Below are positions 16,901-25,863 of a DNA stretch of 64,000 nt, one piece after another. The DNA comes from Roseateles puraquae. Its GTDB lineage: Bacteria; Pseudomonadota; Gammaproteobacteria; Burkholderiales; Burkholderiaceae_C. The translations under genes were made by a program, and so were the position numbers. The notes below the pieces were generated by a model. That model made no database searches, was not told where the DNA came from, and saw only the letters and a program-made list of their open reading frames with translations. Position 1 is the stretch's first letter. Each line of letters opens with the position of its first letter. The DNA lies in assembly GCF_002205845.1 (NCBI RefSeq), contig NZ_NISI01000004.1, forward strand, positions 124,001-188,000. The letters run 5' to 3'.

Positions 16901-17599
16901 TCAGATGAAGCCCTCCGCTCGGACCTTGGCCACGAGTTCGCGCCACAGCGACAGCCGCGCCATCGGGTCACCTGCCGTGACCGCCCCCGCGCCCTGCCAC
17001 AGGCCCTCGGTGTTGAAGCTGAAGACCGGCGTGAGATCGGGCCGCTGCGAGGCAGGCAGCACGTCGGGCCGCAGGTTGTCCAGGATGAGCGGCTCCGCGC
17101 CCGGCTGGGGATAGTAGGCGAGCACCATATGCGCCAGTGACTGACCTTGCTGGCGCGCCCGCACGTAGACCATGCGCAAACGGGTGGTGGGCACGCCGGT
17201 GGCGGCGAGGCTGAAGTATTTGCCGATGGCGTAGTCCTCGCAGTCGCCGGCACGCTTCTCCAGGCTCTCCAGCGGCGTGGCCCAGTAGTCCGGCACGCCC
17301 CAGGTCAGCGCATCGTCGCGAAAGGCCAGCCGGCGGTTGAAGAAATCATTGATCTCCTTGAGCCGCTGGGCCTCCTCGTGGGTGCTGCTGCGCTCGATCT
17401 GCTGCACCAGCGCCTGCGCCTGCTCGGCGACGCGCGGGCCGCGCTGCGTGGCGACATCCAGCACCCGCGCGGCGTCATAGGCAGCCGCCGCCACCCAGGG
17501 CAGCAGCGCCAGAACGGCCAGCCAACCCCAGCGCAGGCGGGCGACGGTGGCGACGTGGACGATGGAAGTGGGCAAGATTGACGAAGGCGGGCAACTCAA
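16901..17599 (-). CDS. lapG: LapG-like periplasmic cysteine protease (bacterial transglutaminase-like)
   Basis: The 232-residue protein matches the DUF920/BTLCP family. Catalytic residues are visible: Cys120 in RAGDCEDYAIGKY, His157 in LAHMVLAYY and Asp174 in LILDNL. A hydrophobic N-terminal segment (WGWLAVLALLPWVAAAAY, 24-41) serves as signal or anchor. LapG cleaves the N-terminus of a biofilm adhesin when LapD is not bound by c-di-GMP. The frame opens with TTG at 17599; a GTG at 17560 (VHVATVARLRW) may be the true start because it leaves a more normal signal peptide. It forms an operon with lapD and is divergent from the HDOD gene. Confidence 0.88.
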   Translation of the reverse strand: MSCPPSSILPTSIVHVATVARLRWGWLAVLALLPWVAAAAYDAARVLDVATQRGPRVAEQAQALVQQIERSSTHEEAQRLKEINDFFNRRLAFRDDALTWGVPDYWATPLESLEKRAGDCEDYAIGKYFSLAATGVPTTRLRMVYVRARQQGQSLAHMVLAYYPQPGAEPLILDNLRPDVLPASQRPDLTPVFSFNTEGLWQGAGAVTAGDPMARLSLWRELVAKVRAEGFI

Positions 17600-17640
17600 A
17601 TCACTGTAACCGTGTGTTGCCCGCCTAAGATTTTCGGATC

Positions 17641-18531
17641 ATGCAGAACCCGGCCTCAACTCACACAACTCGCACCCAGCAGATCCGGGACGACCTCGAC
17701 CAGTCACGCCGCCGCGGCGCGCTCCAGCAGATCCAGATCCCCCCCTGCCCCGAACTGCTGGCCCAGCTCCAGCAGGCCATGAGCGGGGACGAGCCCGACC
17801 TCAACCTCGTCGCCCGCATCGCCTCCAGCGACGTGGCCATGGCGGCCACGCTGCTGCGCATTGCCAATGGCCCGCTGTTCAAGCCGGTCGGCCTGCCCTG
17901 CACCACCGTCGGCCAGGCCATGACCCGCATCGGCCTGCGCGAGAGCATCGCGGTGATGACGGGCTTTCTGGCGCGGCACGCCATCCCCGTCAATGCGCCG
18001 CAGCTGGCGCGCTTCTGGGAGCGGAGCACCAAGCGCGCCATCGCGATGGCCACGATCGCGCAGCAGCTGCCGGGCCTCTCGCCGGACCTGGCGCACAGCT
18101 TCGGGCTGTTCCTGCACGTCGGCATGCCGGTGCTGCTGCAAAGCGTGCGTGGCTACGCCTCGACGATGGTCGAGGCCGCCGCGCGCATCGACCGCCCCTA
18201 CATCGCCACCGAGAACGCCAACCACAAGACCGACCACGCCGTGGTCGGCGCGCTGGTCGTGCGGGTCTGGAACCTGCCGCCCGTGCTGATGGCGGCCATC
18301 CGGCTGCACCATGACTTCGCCGCCCTGGGCAATGCCGACATCGACCCCGAGGTGCACACCCTGGTGGCGGCCGGCCTGATCGCCGAGCACCTGATGCGCC
18401 GCCACGAGGGCCTGCCGGAAGACGCCGACTGGGCTGGCCACCACCAGGACGCGATGGACTGGCTGCACATTGGCTGGGACGACCTGGCCCATTGGGAAGA
18501 GGCCGTCATCGCGCAGTTCGACGCCGCGTGA
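17641..18531 (+). CDS. HDOD domain protein
   Basis: The 296-residue cytoplasmic protein has an HDOD domain over most of its length: LQQIQIPPCPELLAQL, VARIASSDVAMAATLLRIAN, TVGQAMTRIGLRES, a histidine-containing GLFLHVGMPVL, and HAVVGALVVRVWNLPPVLMAAIRLHH. HDOD proteins are signalling or scaffold proteins related to HD hydrolases but without a proven single function. There is no attached kinase, GGDEF or EAL domain. It is divergent from lapG-lapD, with 41 bases between the start codons, so a link to biofilm control is possible. Its stop overlaps the start of the following small gene. Confidence 0.85.
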   Translation: MQNPASTHTTRTQQIRDDLDQSRRRGALQQIQIPPCPELLAQLQQAMSGDEPDLNLVARIASSDVAMAATLLRIANGPLFKPVGLPCTTVGQAMTRIGLRESIAVMTGFLARHAIPVNAPQLARFWERSTKRAIAMATIAQQLPGLSPDLAHSFGLFLHVGMPVLLQSVRGYASTMVEAAARIDRPYIATENANHKTDHAVVGALVVRVWNLPPVLMAAIRLHHDFAALGNADIDPEVHTLVAAGLIAEHLMRRHEGLPEDADWAGHHQDAMDWLHIGWDDLAHWEEAVIAQFDAA

Positions 18532-19094
18532 AGCTGCCCCGCCTGCGCGTGCTCGTGCTGGTCGCCATGATCGTGGCGTCGCTGGGCACGGTGGGCTGGT
18601 GGATCTTCGGGCCGCCCGGCGTGGCGGTGGAGCTGACCCGGCGCAGCTGGCGCATGGAGATCATCGTGGAGCGGCTGCGCACCGAGTCAGGCTCCGACTG
18701 GTGCGATGAGCTGCCCGCGGGCGCTTTCGACATCACGCGCCGCATGGTCACCGACCCGACCGGCAAGCGCGCCGAGCCGGGCGAGCACTGCCGCTACAAC
18801 CTGCTGGCCTGGCGACGCAGCTGGATCGTCAAGACCGAGGGCGGGCCCGGCGATCGACCCACATGGCCCAACCCACCGCTGCGCCTGGCGCCGCCCGGCC
18901 AGCCGGGCAGCGAGCGCCTGGGCAAGCGGGAGGCCTTCTATGAAATCGAGCTCAGCGACGGCGGCGACCACCTCTGGACCTGCCGCGTCGACCTGGCGCA
19001 CTGGCAGACGCTGCGCGTAGGCCAGCGCTTTCGCATCCCGGTCGACCGCTTCGGCACCGCGGACTGCCCGCGGATGTACGAGTCGCGGCTGTAG
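18528..19094 (+). CDS. Small membrane-anchored protein, unknown
   Basis: The GTG at 18528 overlaps the HDOD stop (GTGA), so the two genes are translationally coupled. The 188-residue product has one N-terminal TM helix (VLVLVAMIVASLGTVGWWIFG, about 7-27) and a soluble, probably periplasmic, remainder with cysteines in SDWCDELP, GEHCRYN, LWTCRVD and TADCPRM. Four cysteines in an exported domain suggest two disulfides. I do not recognise a family. It ends one base before the stop of a convergent small gene. Confidence 0.7.
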   Translation: MKLPRLRVLVLVAMIVASLGTVGWWIFGPPGVAVELTRRSWRMEIIVERLRTESGSDWCDELPAGAFDITRRMVTDPTGKRAEPGEHCRYNLLAWRRSWIVKTEGGPGDRPTWPNPPLRLAPPGQPGSERLGKREAFYEIELSDGGDHLWTCRVDLAHWQTLRVGQRFRIPVDRFGTADCPRMYESRL

Positions 19095-19095
19095 G

Positions 19096-19308
19096 TCAGC
19101 GCATCAGCTCCCAGGCGCCAACCAGCACATTGCCCCAGACGGTGATGTTGAAGGCCAGCAGCGTGAAGACACGCAGGAAGTTCCAGAACTTGCGCGCCCG
19201 ATCCAGGGCCACGTCCGACCCGGTGAAGACGTACAACCCCATGTAGAAGGCCGATGGCAGCAAGGTGGCCGCCATCACGAAGACCATCGTCCAGTAGAAA
19301 AATTTCAT
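19096..19308 (-). CDS. Small two-helix membrane protein, unknown
   Basis: From ATG 19308 the product has 70 residues and two hydrophobic segments: FFYWTMVFVMAATLLPSAFYMGLYVF and FLRVFTLLAFNITVWGNVLVGAW, separated by TGSDVALDRARKFWN. A longer start ten codons upstream is possible. Its stop codon lies one base from the stop of the convergent gene. No family was recognised. The tidy two-helix pattern in a GC-rich region supports a real gene. Confidence 0.6.
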   Translation of the reverse strand: MKFFYWTMVFVMAATLLPSAFYMGLYVFTGSDVALDRARKFWNFLRVFTLLAFNITVWGNVLVGAWELMR

Positions 19309-19397
19309 GCGCACATTGTGGCCAGACTGAAGCCCCACCTGAGCCCGCGTTAGCCCGCACGAGACACCCCTAACACCTCAAGCCGGCCACCCTAACG

Positions 19398-19432
19398 AAA
19401 AGGCCCGGGCCGTTGCCGGACCGGGCCTGTCT
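19398..19432 (-). terminator. Rho-independent terminator after lpdA
   Basis: On the minus strand, AGGCCCGGTCCGG and the later CCCGGGCCT pair into a GC-rich stem, followed by TTTTC. It lies about 17 bases beyond the lpdA stop and would end the aceE-aceF-lpdA transcript. Confidence 0.75.
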
Positions 19433-19448
19433 TTGCGGCGGCGGCGCG

Positions 19449-21254
19449 CTACTTCTTGCGCACCGGCGGCACGTCCGTGCAGGAGCCATGGGCCACCTCG
19501 GCCGCCATGCCCAGGCTTTCGCCGAGCGTCGGGTGCGGGTGGATGGTCTTGCCGATGTCGACCGCATCGGCGCCCATCTCGATGGCCAGCGCGATCTCGC
19601 CGATCATGTCGCCGGCATGCGTGCCGACGATGCCGCCGCCGATGATGCGGTGGCTTTCCTCGTCGAAGATCAGCTTGGTGAAGCCCTCGTCGCGGCCATT
19701 GGCGATGGCGCGGCCTGAAGCCGTCCACGGGAACAGGCCCTTGGTGATCTTGATGCCCTTGGCCTTGGCCTCGTCCTCGGTCATGCCTACCCAGGCGACC
19801 TCGGGATCGGTGTAGGCCACGCTCGGGATCACGCGGGCGTCGAACTGGCTCTTGGCCAGCTTGTCGTCGCCCAGCAGTTCGCCGGCGCAGACTTCCGCCG
19901 CCACGTGGCCCTCGTGCACCGCCTTGTGGGCCAGCATCGGTTGGCCGACGATGTCGCCGATGGCAAAGACGCTGGGCACGTTGGTGCGCATCTGCACGTC
20001 CACCGGGATGAAGCCGCGGTCGGACACCGCCACGCCGGCGTTCTCGGCGCCGATCTTCTTGCCGTTGGGCGTGCGGCCCACCGCTTGCAGCACGAGGTCG
20101 TAGCGCTGGGGCTCCTTCGGGGCGCCCTCGCCCTCGAAGGTCACGTAGATGCCGTCCGGCTTGGCTTCGGCCGCCACCGTCTTCGTGTTCAACAGGATGT
20201 TGTCGAAGCGGTGCTGGTTGAACCTCTGCCAGACCTTGACCAGGTCACGGTCGGCACCGGTCATCAGCGTGGGCAGCATCTCCACCACATCCAAGCGGGC
20301 GCCCAGCGTGGAATACACCGTGCCCATCTCCAGGCCGATGATGCCGCCGCCGACGATCAGCATCTTCTGCGGCTTGACCTGCATCTCCAGCGCGCCGGTC
20401 GAGTCGACGATGCGCGGGTCTTGAGGCAGAAAAGGCAGGCGCACGGCCTGCGAACCCGCCGCGATGATGAGGCGCTTGTAGGCCACCGTCTGCACCGCGC
20501 CCGTCTTGGCCTGGCCGACCGCGCCCTCCGTGGCTTCCACCTTCAGGTGCTGGGCGTCCAGCACGGTGCCCACGCCGCGCAGCACGGTGACCTTGCGCAT
20601 CTTGGCCATGGCGGCCAGGCCGCCGGTCAGCTTGCCCGTGACCTTGTTCTTGTGGGCGCGGAGCTTGTCGATGTCCACGGTCGGCTCGCCGAAGGCCACA
20701 CCCAGGTCGGCCATGTGGCTCACCTCGTCCATCACCGCCGCCACATGCAGGAGCGCCTTGGACGGGATGCAACCGACGTTCAGGCAGACGCCGCCGAGCG
20801 TCGCATAACGCTCGACCAGGGCGACCTTCAGGCCGAGGTCGGCCGCGCGGAAGGCGGCCGAGTAGCCGCCGGGGCCGCCGCCGAGCACGACGAGGTCGAA
20901 GGCCTGGTCGGCGCTGCCGGTGTAGGTCGCGGCCGCAGGCGCCGCCACCGGGGCCGGGGCAGGTGCTGCGGGTGCAGGCGCCGGGGCAGCCGCGGCAGGT
21001 GCCGGTGCAGCCGCCGCATCGGCCTCCACGGTCAGGATGACCGAGCCCTTGCTGACCTTGTCGCCCAGCTTGACCTTGAGCTCCTTGACCACGCCGGCTG
21101 CCGACGACGGGATCTCCATCGAGGCCTTGTCGCTCTCGACGGTGATCAGGCTCTGCTCGACCTTGACGGTGTCGCCGGCCTTGACCAGCACCTCGATGAC
21201 GCCGACTTCGTCGAAGTCGCCGATGTCCGGAACTTGAACTTCAATGAGTGCCAT
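19449..21254 (-). CDS. lpdA: Dihydrolipoyl dehydrogenase (E3) with N-terminal lipoyl domain
   Basis: This 601-residue E3 subunit reoxidises the lipoyl groups of pyruvate dehydrogenase with FAD and NAD+. Residues 1-80 are a lipoyl domain with Lys43 in VESDKASME. An Ala/Pro linker (about 80-115) follows, then the E3 core: FAD motif VLGGGPGGY (123-131), redox pair Cys157/Cys162 in [13 protein letters not shown], and the catalytic HPHPTLGE near the C-terminus. A lipoyl domain on E3 is unlike E. coli but is known from Ralstonia/Cupriavidus PdhL. It follows aceF after 15 bases and ends the operon. Confidence 0.96.
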   Translation of the reverse strand: MALIEVQVPDIGDFDEVGVIEVLVKAGDTVKVEQSLITVESDKASMEIPSSAAGVVKELKVKLGDKVSKGSVILTVEADAAAAPAPAAAAPAPAPAAPAPAPVAAPAAATYTGSADQAFDLVVLGGGPGGYSAAFRAADLGLKVALVERYATLGGVCLNVGCIPSKALLHVAAVMDEVSHMADLGVAFGEPTVDIDKLRAHKNKVTGKLTGGLAAMAKMRKVTVLRGVGTVLDAQHLKVEATEGAVGQAKTGAVQTVAYKRLIIAAGSQAVRLPFLPQDPRIVDSTGALEMQVKPQKMLIVGGGIIGLEMGTVYSTLGARLDVVEMLPTLMTGADRDLVKVWQRFNQHRFDNILLNTKTVAAEAKPDGIYVTFEGEGAPKEPQRYDLVLQAVGRTPNGKKIGAENAGVAVSDRGFIPVDVQMRTNVPSVFAIGDIVGQPMLAHKAVHEGHVAAEVCAGELLGDDKLAKSQFDARVIPSVAYTDPEVAWVGMTEDEAKAKGIKITKGLFPWTASGRAIANGRDEGFTKLIFDEESHRIIGGGIVGTHAGDMIGEIALAIEMGADAVDIGKTIHPHPTLGESLGMAAEVAHGSCTDVPPVRKK

Positions 21255-21269
21255 GAGTTCAGCCTCCGA

Positions 21270-22937
21270 TCACAAGGCGATGCGGCGGAAGTCCGCCAGC
21301 AGCGACGCGAAGTAGACGTTGAAGCGGGCGGCCGCTGCCCCGTCGATGACGCGGTGGTCCCAGGAGAGCGACAGCGGCAGGATCAGGCGCGGCACGAATT
21401 GCTTGCCGTCCCACACCGGCTCGGTGCTGCTCTTGCACACACCCATGATGGCCACTTCGGGCGCATTGATGATGGGCGTGAAGTACTTGCCGCCGATGCC
21501 GCCAAGCGACGAGATGGAGAAGCAGCCGCCGCTCATGTCGGCCGGCGCGAGCTTGCCGTCGCGCGCCTTCTTGGCCAGCTCCGACATCTCCTGGCTGATC
21601 TGGAAGATGCCCTTCTTGTCGGCGTCCTTGATGACCGGCACGACCAGGCCATTGGGCGTGTCTGCCGCGAAGCCGATGTGGAAGTAGTTCTTCAGCACCA
21701 GCGTGTCGCCGTCCAGCGAGCTGTTGAACTCGGGGAACTTCTTCAGCGCGGCCACTGCCGCCTTGATCATGAACGCGAGCATCGTGACCTTGATGCCGGC
21801 CTTCTCGTTTTCCTTGTTCAGCTGGACGCGGAAGGCTTCGAGTTCGGTGATGTCGGCATCGTCGTGGTTGGTGACGTGCGGGATCACGACCCAGTTGCGA
21901 TGCAGGTTGGCGCCCGAGATCTTCTTGATGCGGGACAGCTCCTTGCGCTCGACGGGGCCGAACTTCTCGAAGTCGACCTTGGGCCAGGCCAGGAGGTTCA
22001 GGCCCGCACCGCCGCCGCCAGCGGCAGCAGCCGGCGCGGCGGCCTTCTGAGCCGCCGTCTGCACGGCACCGGCCATGACGGCCTTCACGAAGCCCTGCAC
22101 GTCGGTCTCGGTGATGCGGCCCTTGGGGCCGCTGCCCTTGACCTCGGCCAGCGGCACGCCCAGCTCGCGGGCGAGCTTGCGGATGCTGGGCGAGGCATGC
22201 GGCAACTGGCCGGTCGGCGCGGTGGGCTGGTGAGCCGGCAGCGCGGCAGCAGGTGCTGCGGCCTGGGTCGGCGCGGCGGCGACCGGTGCCGACGCGGCGG
22301 CCACCGGCGCTGCGGCAGCAGGTGCGGGCGCGGCGGGCGCAGGTGCGGCAGCGCCACCGGCCGCCTTCACGCGAGCCAGGGCCGTGCCCTTGGCGACCTT
22401 GTCGCCCAGCTTGACCAGCAGTTCCTCGACGACACCCGCGGTCGACGACGGGATCTCCATCGAGGCCTTGTCGCTCTCGACGGTGATGAGGCTCTGCTCA
22501 ACCTTGACGGTGTCGCCCACCTTCACGAGGACCTCGATGACGGCGACCTCGTCGAAGTCACCGATGTCGGGCACTTCGACGGTGACCGAGCCGCCCGCCG
22601 ACGGTGCCGCCGCCGGAGCAGGGGCCGGCTCGGCGGCGGGCGCCGGGGCGGCCGCTGCGGGCGCAGGAGCCGCCGCCACCGGGGCTGGCGCCGCAGCGCC
22701 TTCGGCCTCCACCAGCACCAGCAGGCTGCCTTCCTTGACCTTGTCGCCCACGGCGACCTTGATCTCCTTGACCACGCCAGCGGTGGACGAGGGAATCTCC
22801 ATCGAGGCCTTGTCGCTCTCCACGGTCACGAGGCTTTGCTCGACCTTGACCGTGTCGCCGACCTTGACCAGCACCTCGATGACGCCGACCTCGTCGAAAT
22901 CGCCGATGTCGGGAACCTTGACTTCAACCAATGCCAT
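21270..22937 (-). CDS. aceF: Pyruvate dehydrogenase E2, dihydrolipoyl acetyltransferase
   Basis: This 555-residue E2 core transfers acetyl groups from E1 to CoA. It has two lipoyl domains with lysines 43 and 157 in ESDKASME, each followed by a long Ala/Pro linker. An E3/E1-binding domain follows ([17 protein letters not shown], about 245-285). The catalytic domain has its active-site His528 in [14 protein letters not shown] 22937 was chosen because it starts the lipoyl domain and has GGGAGA 8 bases upstream; a longer open frame exists but overlaps aceE. It lies between aceE and lpdA. Confidence 0.97.
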   Translation of the reverse strand: MALVEVKVPDIGDFDEVGVIEVLVKVGDTVKVEQSLVTVESDKASMEIPSSTAGVVKEIKVAVGDKVKEGSLLVLVEAEGAAAPAPVAAAPAPAAAAPAPAAEPAPAPAAAPSAGGSVTVEVPDIGDFDEVAVIEVLVKVGDTVKVEQSLITVESDKASMEIPSSTAGVVEELLVKLGDKVAKGTALARVKAAGGAAAPAPAAPAPAAAAPVAAASAPVAAAPTQAAAPAAALPAHQPTAPTGQLPHASPSIRKLARELGVPLAEVKGSGPKGRITETDVQGFVKAVMAGAVQTAAQKAAAPAAAAGGGGAGLNLLAWPKVDFEKFGPVERKELSRIKKISGANLHRNWVVIPHVTNHDDADITELEAFRVQLNKENEKAGIKVTMLAFMIKAAVAALKKFPEFNSSLDGDTLVLKNYFHIGFAADTPNGLVVPVIKDADKKGIFQISQEMSELAKKARDGKLAPADMSGGCFSISSLGGIGGKYFTPIINAPEVAIMGVCKSSTEPVWDGKQFVPRLILPLSLSWDHRVIDGAAAARFNVYFASLLADFRRIAL

Positions 22938-22956
22938 TTGTTGTCTCCCCCGGCGC

Positions 22957-25668
22957 TCAGGCGTAGAGCGGGTTGATCTTGTTCGCGTCGATGCCGTACT
23001 TGGCAATCGCCTCGGCCACCTTCTCCGCCGGGATCGCCCCGTCGTCGGCCAGCGCCTTGAGCGCGGCGACCACGATGTAGTGGCGGTTCACCTCGAAGTG
23101 CTGGCGCAGCTTGGAGCGGAAGTCGCTCCGCCCGAAGCCGTCGGTGCCCAGCACCTTGTACGAGCGGTCCTTGGGCACGAAGGCGCGGATCTGCTCCGCA
23201 TAGTTCTTCATGTAGTCGGTGGACGCGATGACCGGGCCCTTGGTCTGGCCGAGCTGCTGCGTCACGAAGGGCACGCAGGCGAGTTCGGTCGGGTGCAGCA
23301 GGTTCCAGCGCTCGGCGTTCTGGCCGTCGCGGGCCAGCTCGTTGAAGCTCGGGCAGCTCCACACGTGGGCACCCACGCCCCAGTCTTCTTCCAGCAGCAT
23401 CTTGGCCACCTGGCTCTCGCGCAGGATGGTGCCCGAGCCCAGCAGGTTGACCGTGACCGGCTTGCTCGCATCCGCCTCTTCCAGCAGGTACATGCCCTTG
23501 AGGATCTGCTCCTCGGTACCGGCCTTCAGGCCCGGCATCGGGTAGTTCTCGTTGAGCAGGGTGATGTAGTAGAAGACGTTCTCCTGGTCTTCCACCATGC
23601 GCTTCAGGCCCCGGTGCATGATGACCGCCACTTCGTGCGCGAAGGTCGGGTCGTAGGAGATGCAGTTCGGGATGGTGCCGGCCAGGATGTGGCTGTGGCC
23701 GTCCTCGTGCTGCAGGCCTTCGCCGTTCAGCGTGGTGCGGCCCGAGGTGCCGCCGAGCAGGAAGCCGCGCGCCTGCATGTCGCCCGCCGCCCAGGCCAGG
23801 TCGCCGATGCGCTGGAAGCCGAACATCGAGTAGTAGACGTAGAACGGGATCATGATCCGGTTGTTCGTCGAGTAGCTCGTGGCGGCTGCGATCCAGCTGG
23901 CCATGCCGCCGGCTTCGTTGATGCCCTCCTGCAGGATCTGGCCGGCCTTGTCTTCGCGGTAGTACATCACCTGGTCCTTGTCGACCGGGGTGTAGAGCTG
24001 GCCCTTGGGGTTGTAGATGCCGATCTGGCGGAACAGGCCTTCCATGCCGAAAGTGCGGGCCTCGTCCACGAGGATGGGCACCACGCGCGGGCCGATGTCC
24101 TTGTCGCGCAGCAGCTGCGTCAGGAAGCGCACATAGGCCTGGGTCGTCGAGATCTCACGACCTTCGGCGGTCGGGTCGAGGATGGCCTGGAAGGTGGCGA
24201 GATCCGGCGTCTTGAATTGCTCGTCCGCCTTGGCGCGGCGGCTGGGCAGGTAGCCCCCCAGGGCCTGGCGGCGCTCGTGCAGGTAGCGCATCTCCGGCGT
24301 GTCGTCGGCCGGCTTGTAGTACGGGATCTTGGGCAGCTCGCTGTCCGGCACCGGGATGTTGAAGCGGTCGCGGATGTACTTGATGTCGTCGTCGGTCAGC
24401 TTCTTGGTCTGGTGAACGGTGTTCTTGCCCTCACCGGCCTTGCCCATGCCGTAGCCCTTGACGGTCTTGACCAGCAGCACGGTCGGCTGGCCCGTCGTGT
24501 TGTGGTGGGCCGCGTGGAACGCGGCATAGACCTTCTCGGGCTCATGGCCGCCGCGGCGCAGATCGAAGATCTCGTCGTCGGTCATGTGAGCCACCAGCTT
24601 GGCGGTCTCGGGGTACTTGCCGAAGAAGTGCTTGCGGACGTAGGCGCCGTCGTTGGCCTTCATGGCCTGGTAGTCGCCGTCCAGCGTTTCCATCATCAGC
24701 TGCTTGAGCTTGCCGCTCTTGTCGCGGGCGAGCAGTTCGTCCCAGCCCTTGCCCCAGATCAGCTTGATGACGTTCCAGCCGCTGCCGCGGAACTCGCCTT
24801 CGAGCTCCTGGATGATCTTGCCGTTGCCGCGCACCGGGCCGTCCAGCCGCTGCAGGTTGCAGTTGACGACGAAGACGAGGTTGTCCAGCCCTTCGCGCGC
24901 GGCGAGGGCGATGGCGCCCAGGCTCTCGGGCTCGTCCATCTCGCCGTCGCCCATGAAGGCCCAGACCTTGCGGTTCTCGGTGTTGGCGATGCCGCGGGCG
25001 TGCAGGTACTTCAGGAAGCGCGCCTGGTAGATGGCCATCAGCGGGCCCAGGCCCATGGACACCGTCGGGAACTGCCAGAAGTTGGGCATCAGCTTCGGAT
25101 GCGGGTAGCTGGACAGGCCCTTGCCGTCGACTTCCTGGCGGAAGTTGTCGAGCTGCTCCTCCGTCAGCCGGCCTTCCAGGAAGGCGCGGGCGTAGATGCC
25201 AGGCGCGCTGTGGCCCTGGATGTAGAGGCAGTCGCCCCCGTGGTTCTCGCTCTCGGCGTGCCAGAAGTGGTTGAAGCCGGCGCCAAGCATCGAGGCCAGC
25301 GACGCAAACGAGCCGATGTGGCCGCCCAGGTCGCCGCCATCCGCCGGGTTCAGGCGGTTGGCGCGCACGACCATGGCCATGGCGTTCCAGCGCATGTAGG
25401 CGCGCAGGCGCTTCTCGATCTGGATGTTGCCGGGGCAGCGCGCCTCGGCCGACGGCTCGATGGTGTTGACGTAGCCGGTGGTGGCCGAGAACGGCAGGTC
25501 GATGCTGTGCTGGCGGGCGTGCTCCAGCATCTCCTCGATCAGGAAGTGGGCGCGCTCGGCGCCTTCACGGTCGATGACGGCGGACAGCGCGTCCAGCCAC
25601 TCCTTGGTTTCCTGGGGGTCAGCGTCGTTCGAAGCGGCGCCTAGAAAGTGTTGCGGCTGGGCGGACAT
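22957..25668 (-). CDS. aceE: Pyruvate dehydrogenase E1 component (homodimeric type)
   Basis: The 903-residue thiamine-diphosphate enzyme decarboxylates pyruvate and reductively acetylates E2. Characteristic blocks are [22 protein letters not shown], the TPP motif [12 protein letters not shown]...[16 protein letters not shown], and [22 protein letters not shown]. Length is close to the 887 residues of E. coli AceE. ATG 25668 has AGGAG 8 bases upstream. It is the first gene of the aceE-aceF-lpdA operon and is divergent from a sensor kinase, with 195 bases between. Confidence 0.97.
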   Translation of the reverse strand: MSAQPQHFLGAASNDADPQETKEWLDALSAVIDREGAERAHFLIEEMLEHARQHSIDLPFSATTGYVNTIEPSAEARCPGNIQIEKRLRAYMRWNAMAMVVRANRLNPADGGDLGGHIGSFASLASMLGAGFNHFWHAESENHGGDCLYIQGHSAPGIYARAFLEGRLTEEQLDNFRQEVDGKGLSSYPHPKLMPNFWQFPTVSMGLGPLMAIYQARFLKYLHARGIANTENRKVWAFMGDGEMDEPESLGAIALAAREGLDNLVFVVNCNLQRLDGPVRGNGKIIQELEGEFRGSGWNVIKLIWGKGWDELLARDKSGKLKQLMMETLDGDYQAMKANDGAYVRKHFFGKYPETAKLVAHMTDDEIFDLRRGGHEPEKVYAAFHAAHHNTTGQPTVLLVKTVKGYGMGKAGEGKNTVHQTKKLTDDDIKYIRDRFNIPVPDSELPKIPYYKPADDTPEMRYLHERRQALGGYLPSRRAKADEQFKTPDLATFQAILDPTAEGREISTTQAYVRFLTQLLRDKDIGPRVVPILVDEARTFGMEGLFRQIGIYNPKGQLYTPVDKDQVMYYREDKAGQILQEGINEAGGMASWIAAATSYSTNNRIMIPFYVYYSMFGFQRIGDLAWAAGDMQARGFLLGGTSGRTTLNGEGLQHEDGHSHILAGTIPNCISYDPTFAHEVAVIMHRGLKRMVEDQENVFYYITLLNENYPMPGLKAGTEEQILKGMYLLEEADASKPVTVNLLGSGTILRESQVAKMLLEEDWGVGAHVWSCPSFNELARDGQNAERWNLLHPTELACVPFVTQQLGQTKGPVIASTDYMKNYAEQIRAFVPKDRSYKVLGTDGFGRSDFRSKLRQHFEVNRHYIVVAALKALADDGAIPAEKVAEAIAKYGIDANKINPLYA

Positions 25669-25863
25669 GGCCGGTCTCCTGGTGATTTCGCCTCTGTCGG
25701 GCGGAAGTCGCTGTTCAACAAGCGGGGGCAAACCGCGGGCCAAACCCGCGAGCGGGCGGAGTGTCTCATAAGCCGCCGCGTTTCCCAAATGGTGCGAAGT
25801 CGTTTCTTAATGCGAAATCAGAAGCCGCGCGAGCCGTCAAGCACCCCCGGATAATCCGCGCCC

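Noticed and set aside
19905-25644. Two plus-strand frames of over 1000 codons opposite lpdA, aceF and aceE
   Set aside because: They are antisense to well-recognised genes and their translations show repeats only because the lipoyl-domain DNA is repeated on the other strand.
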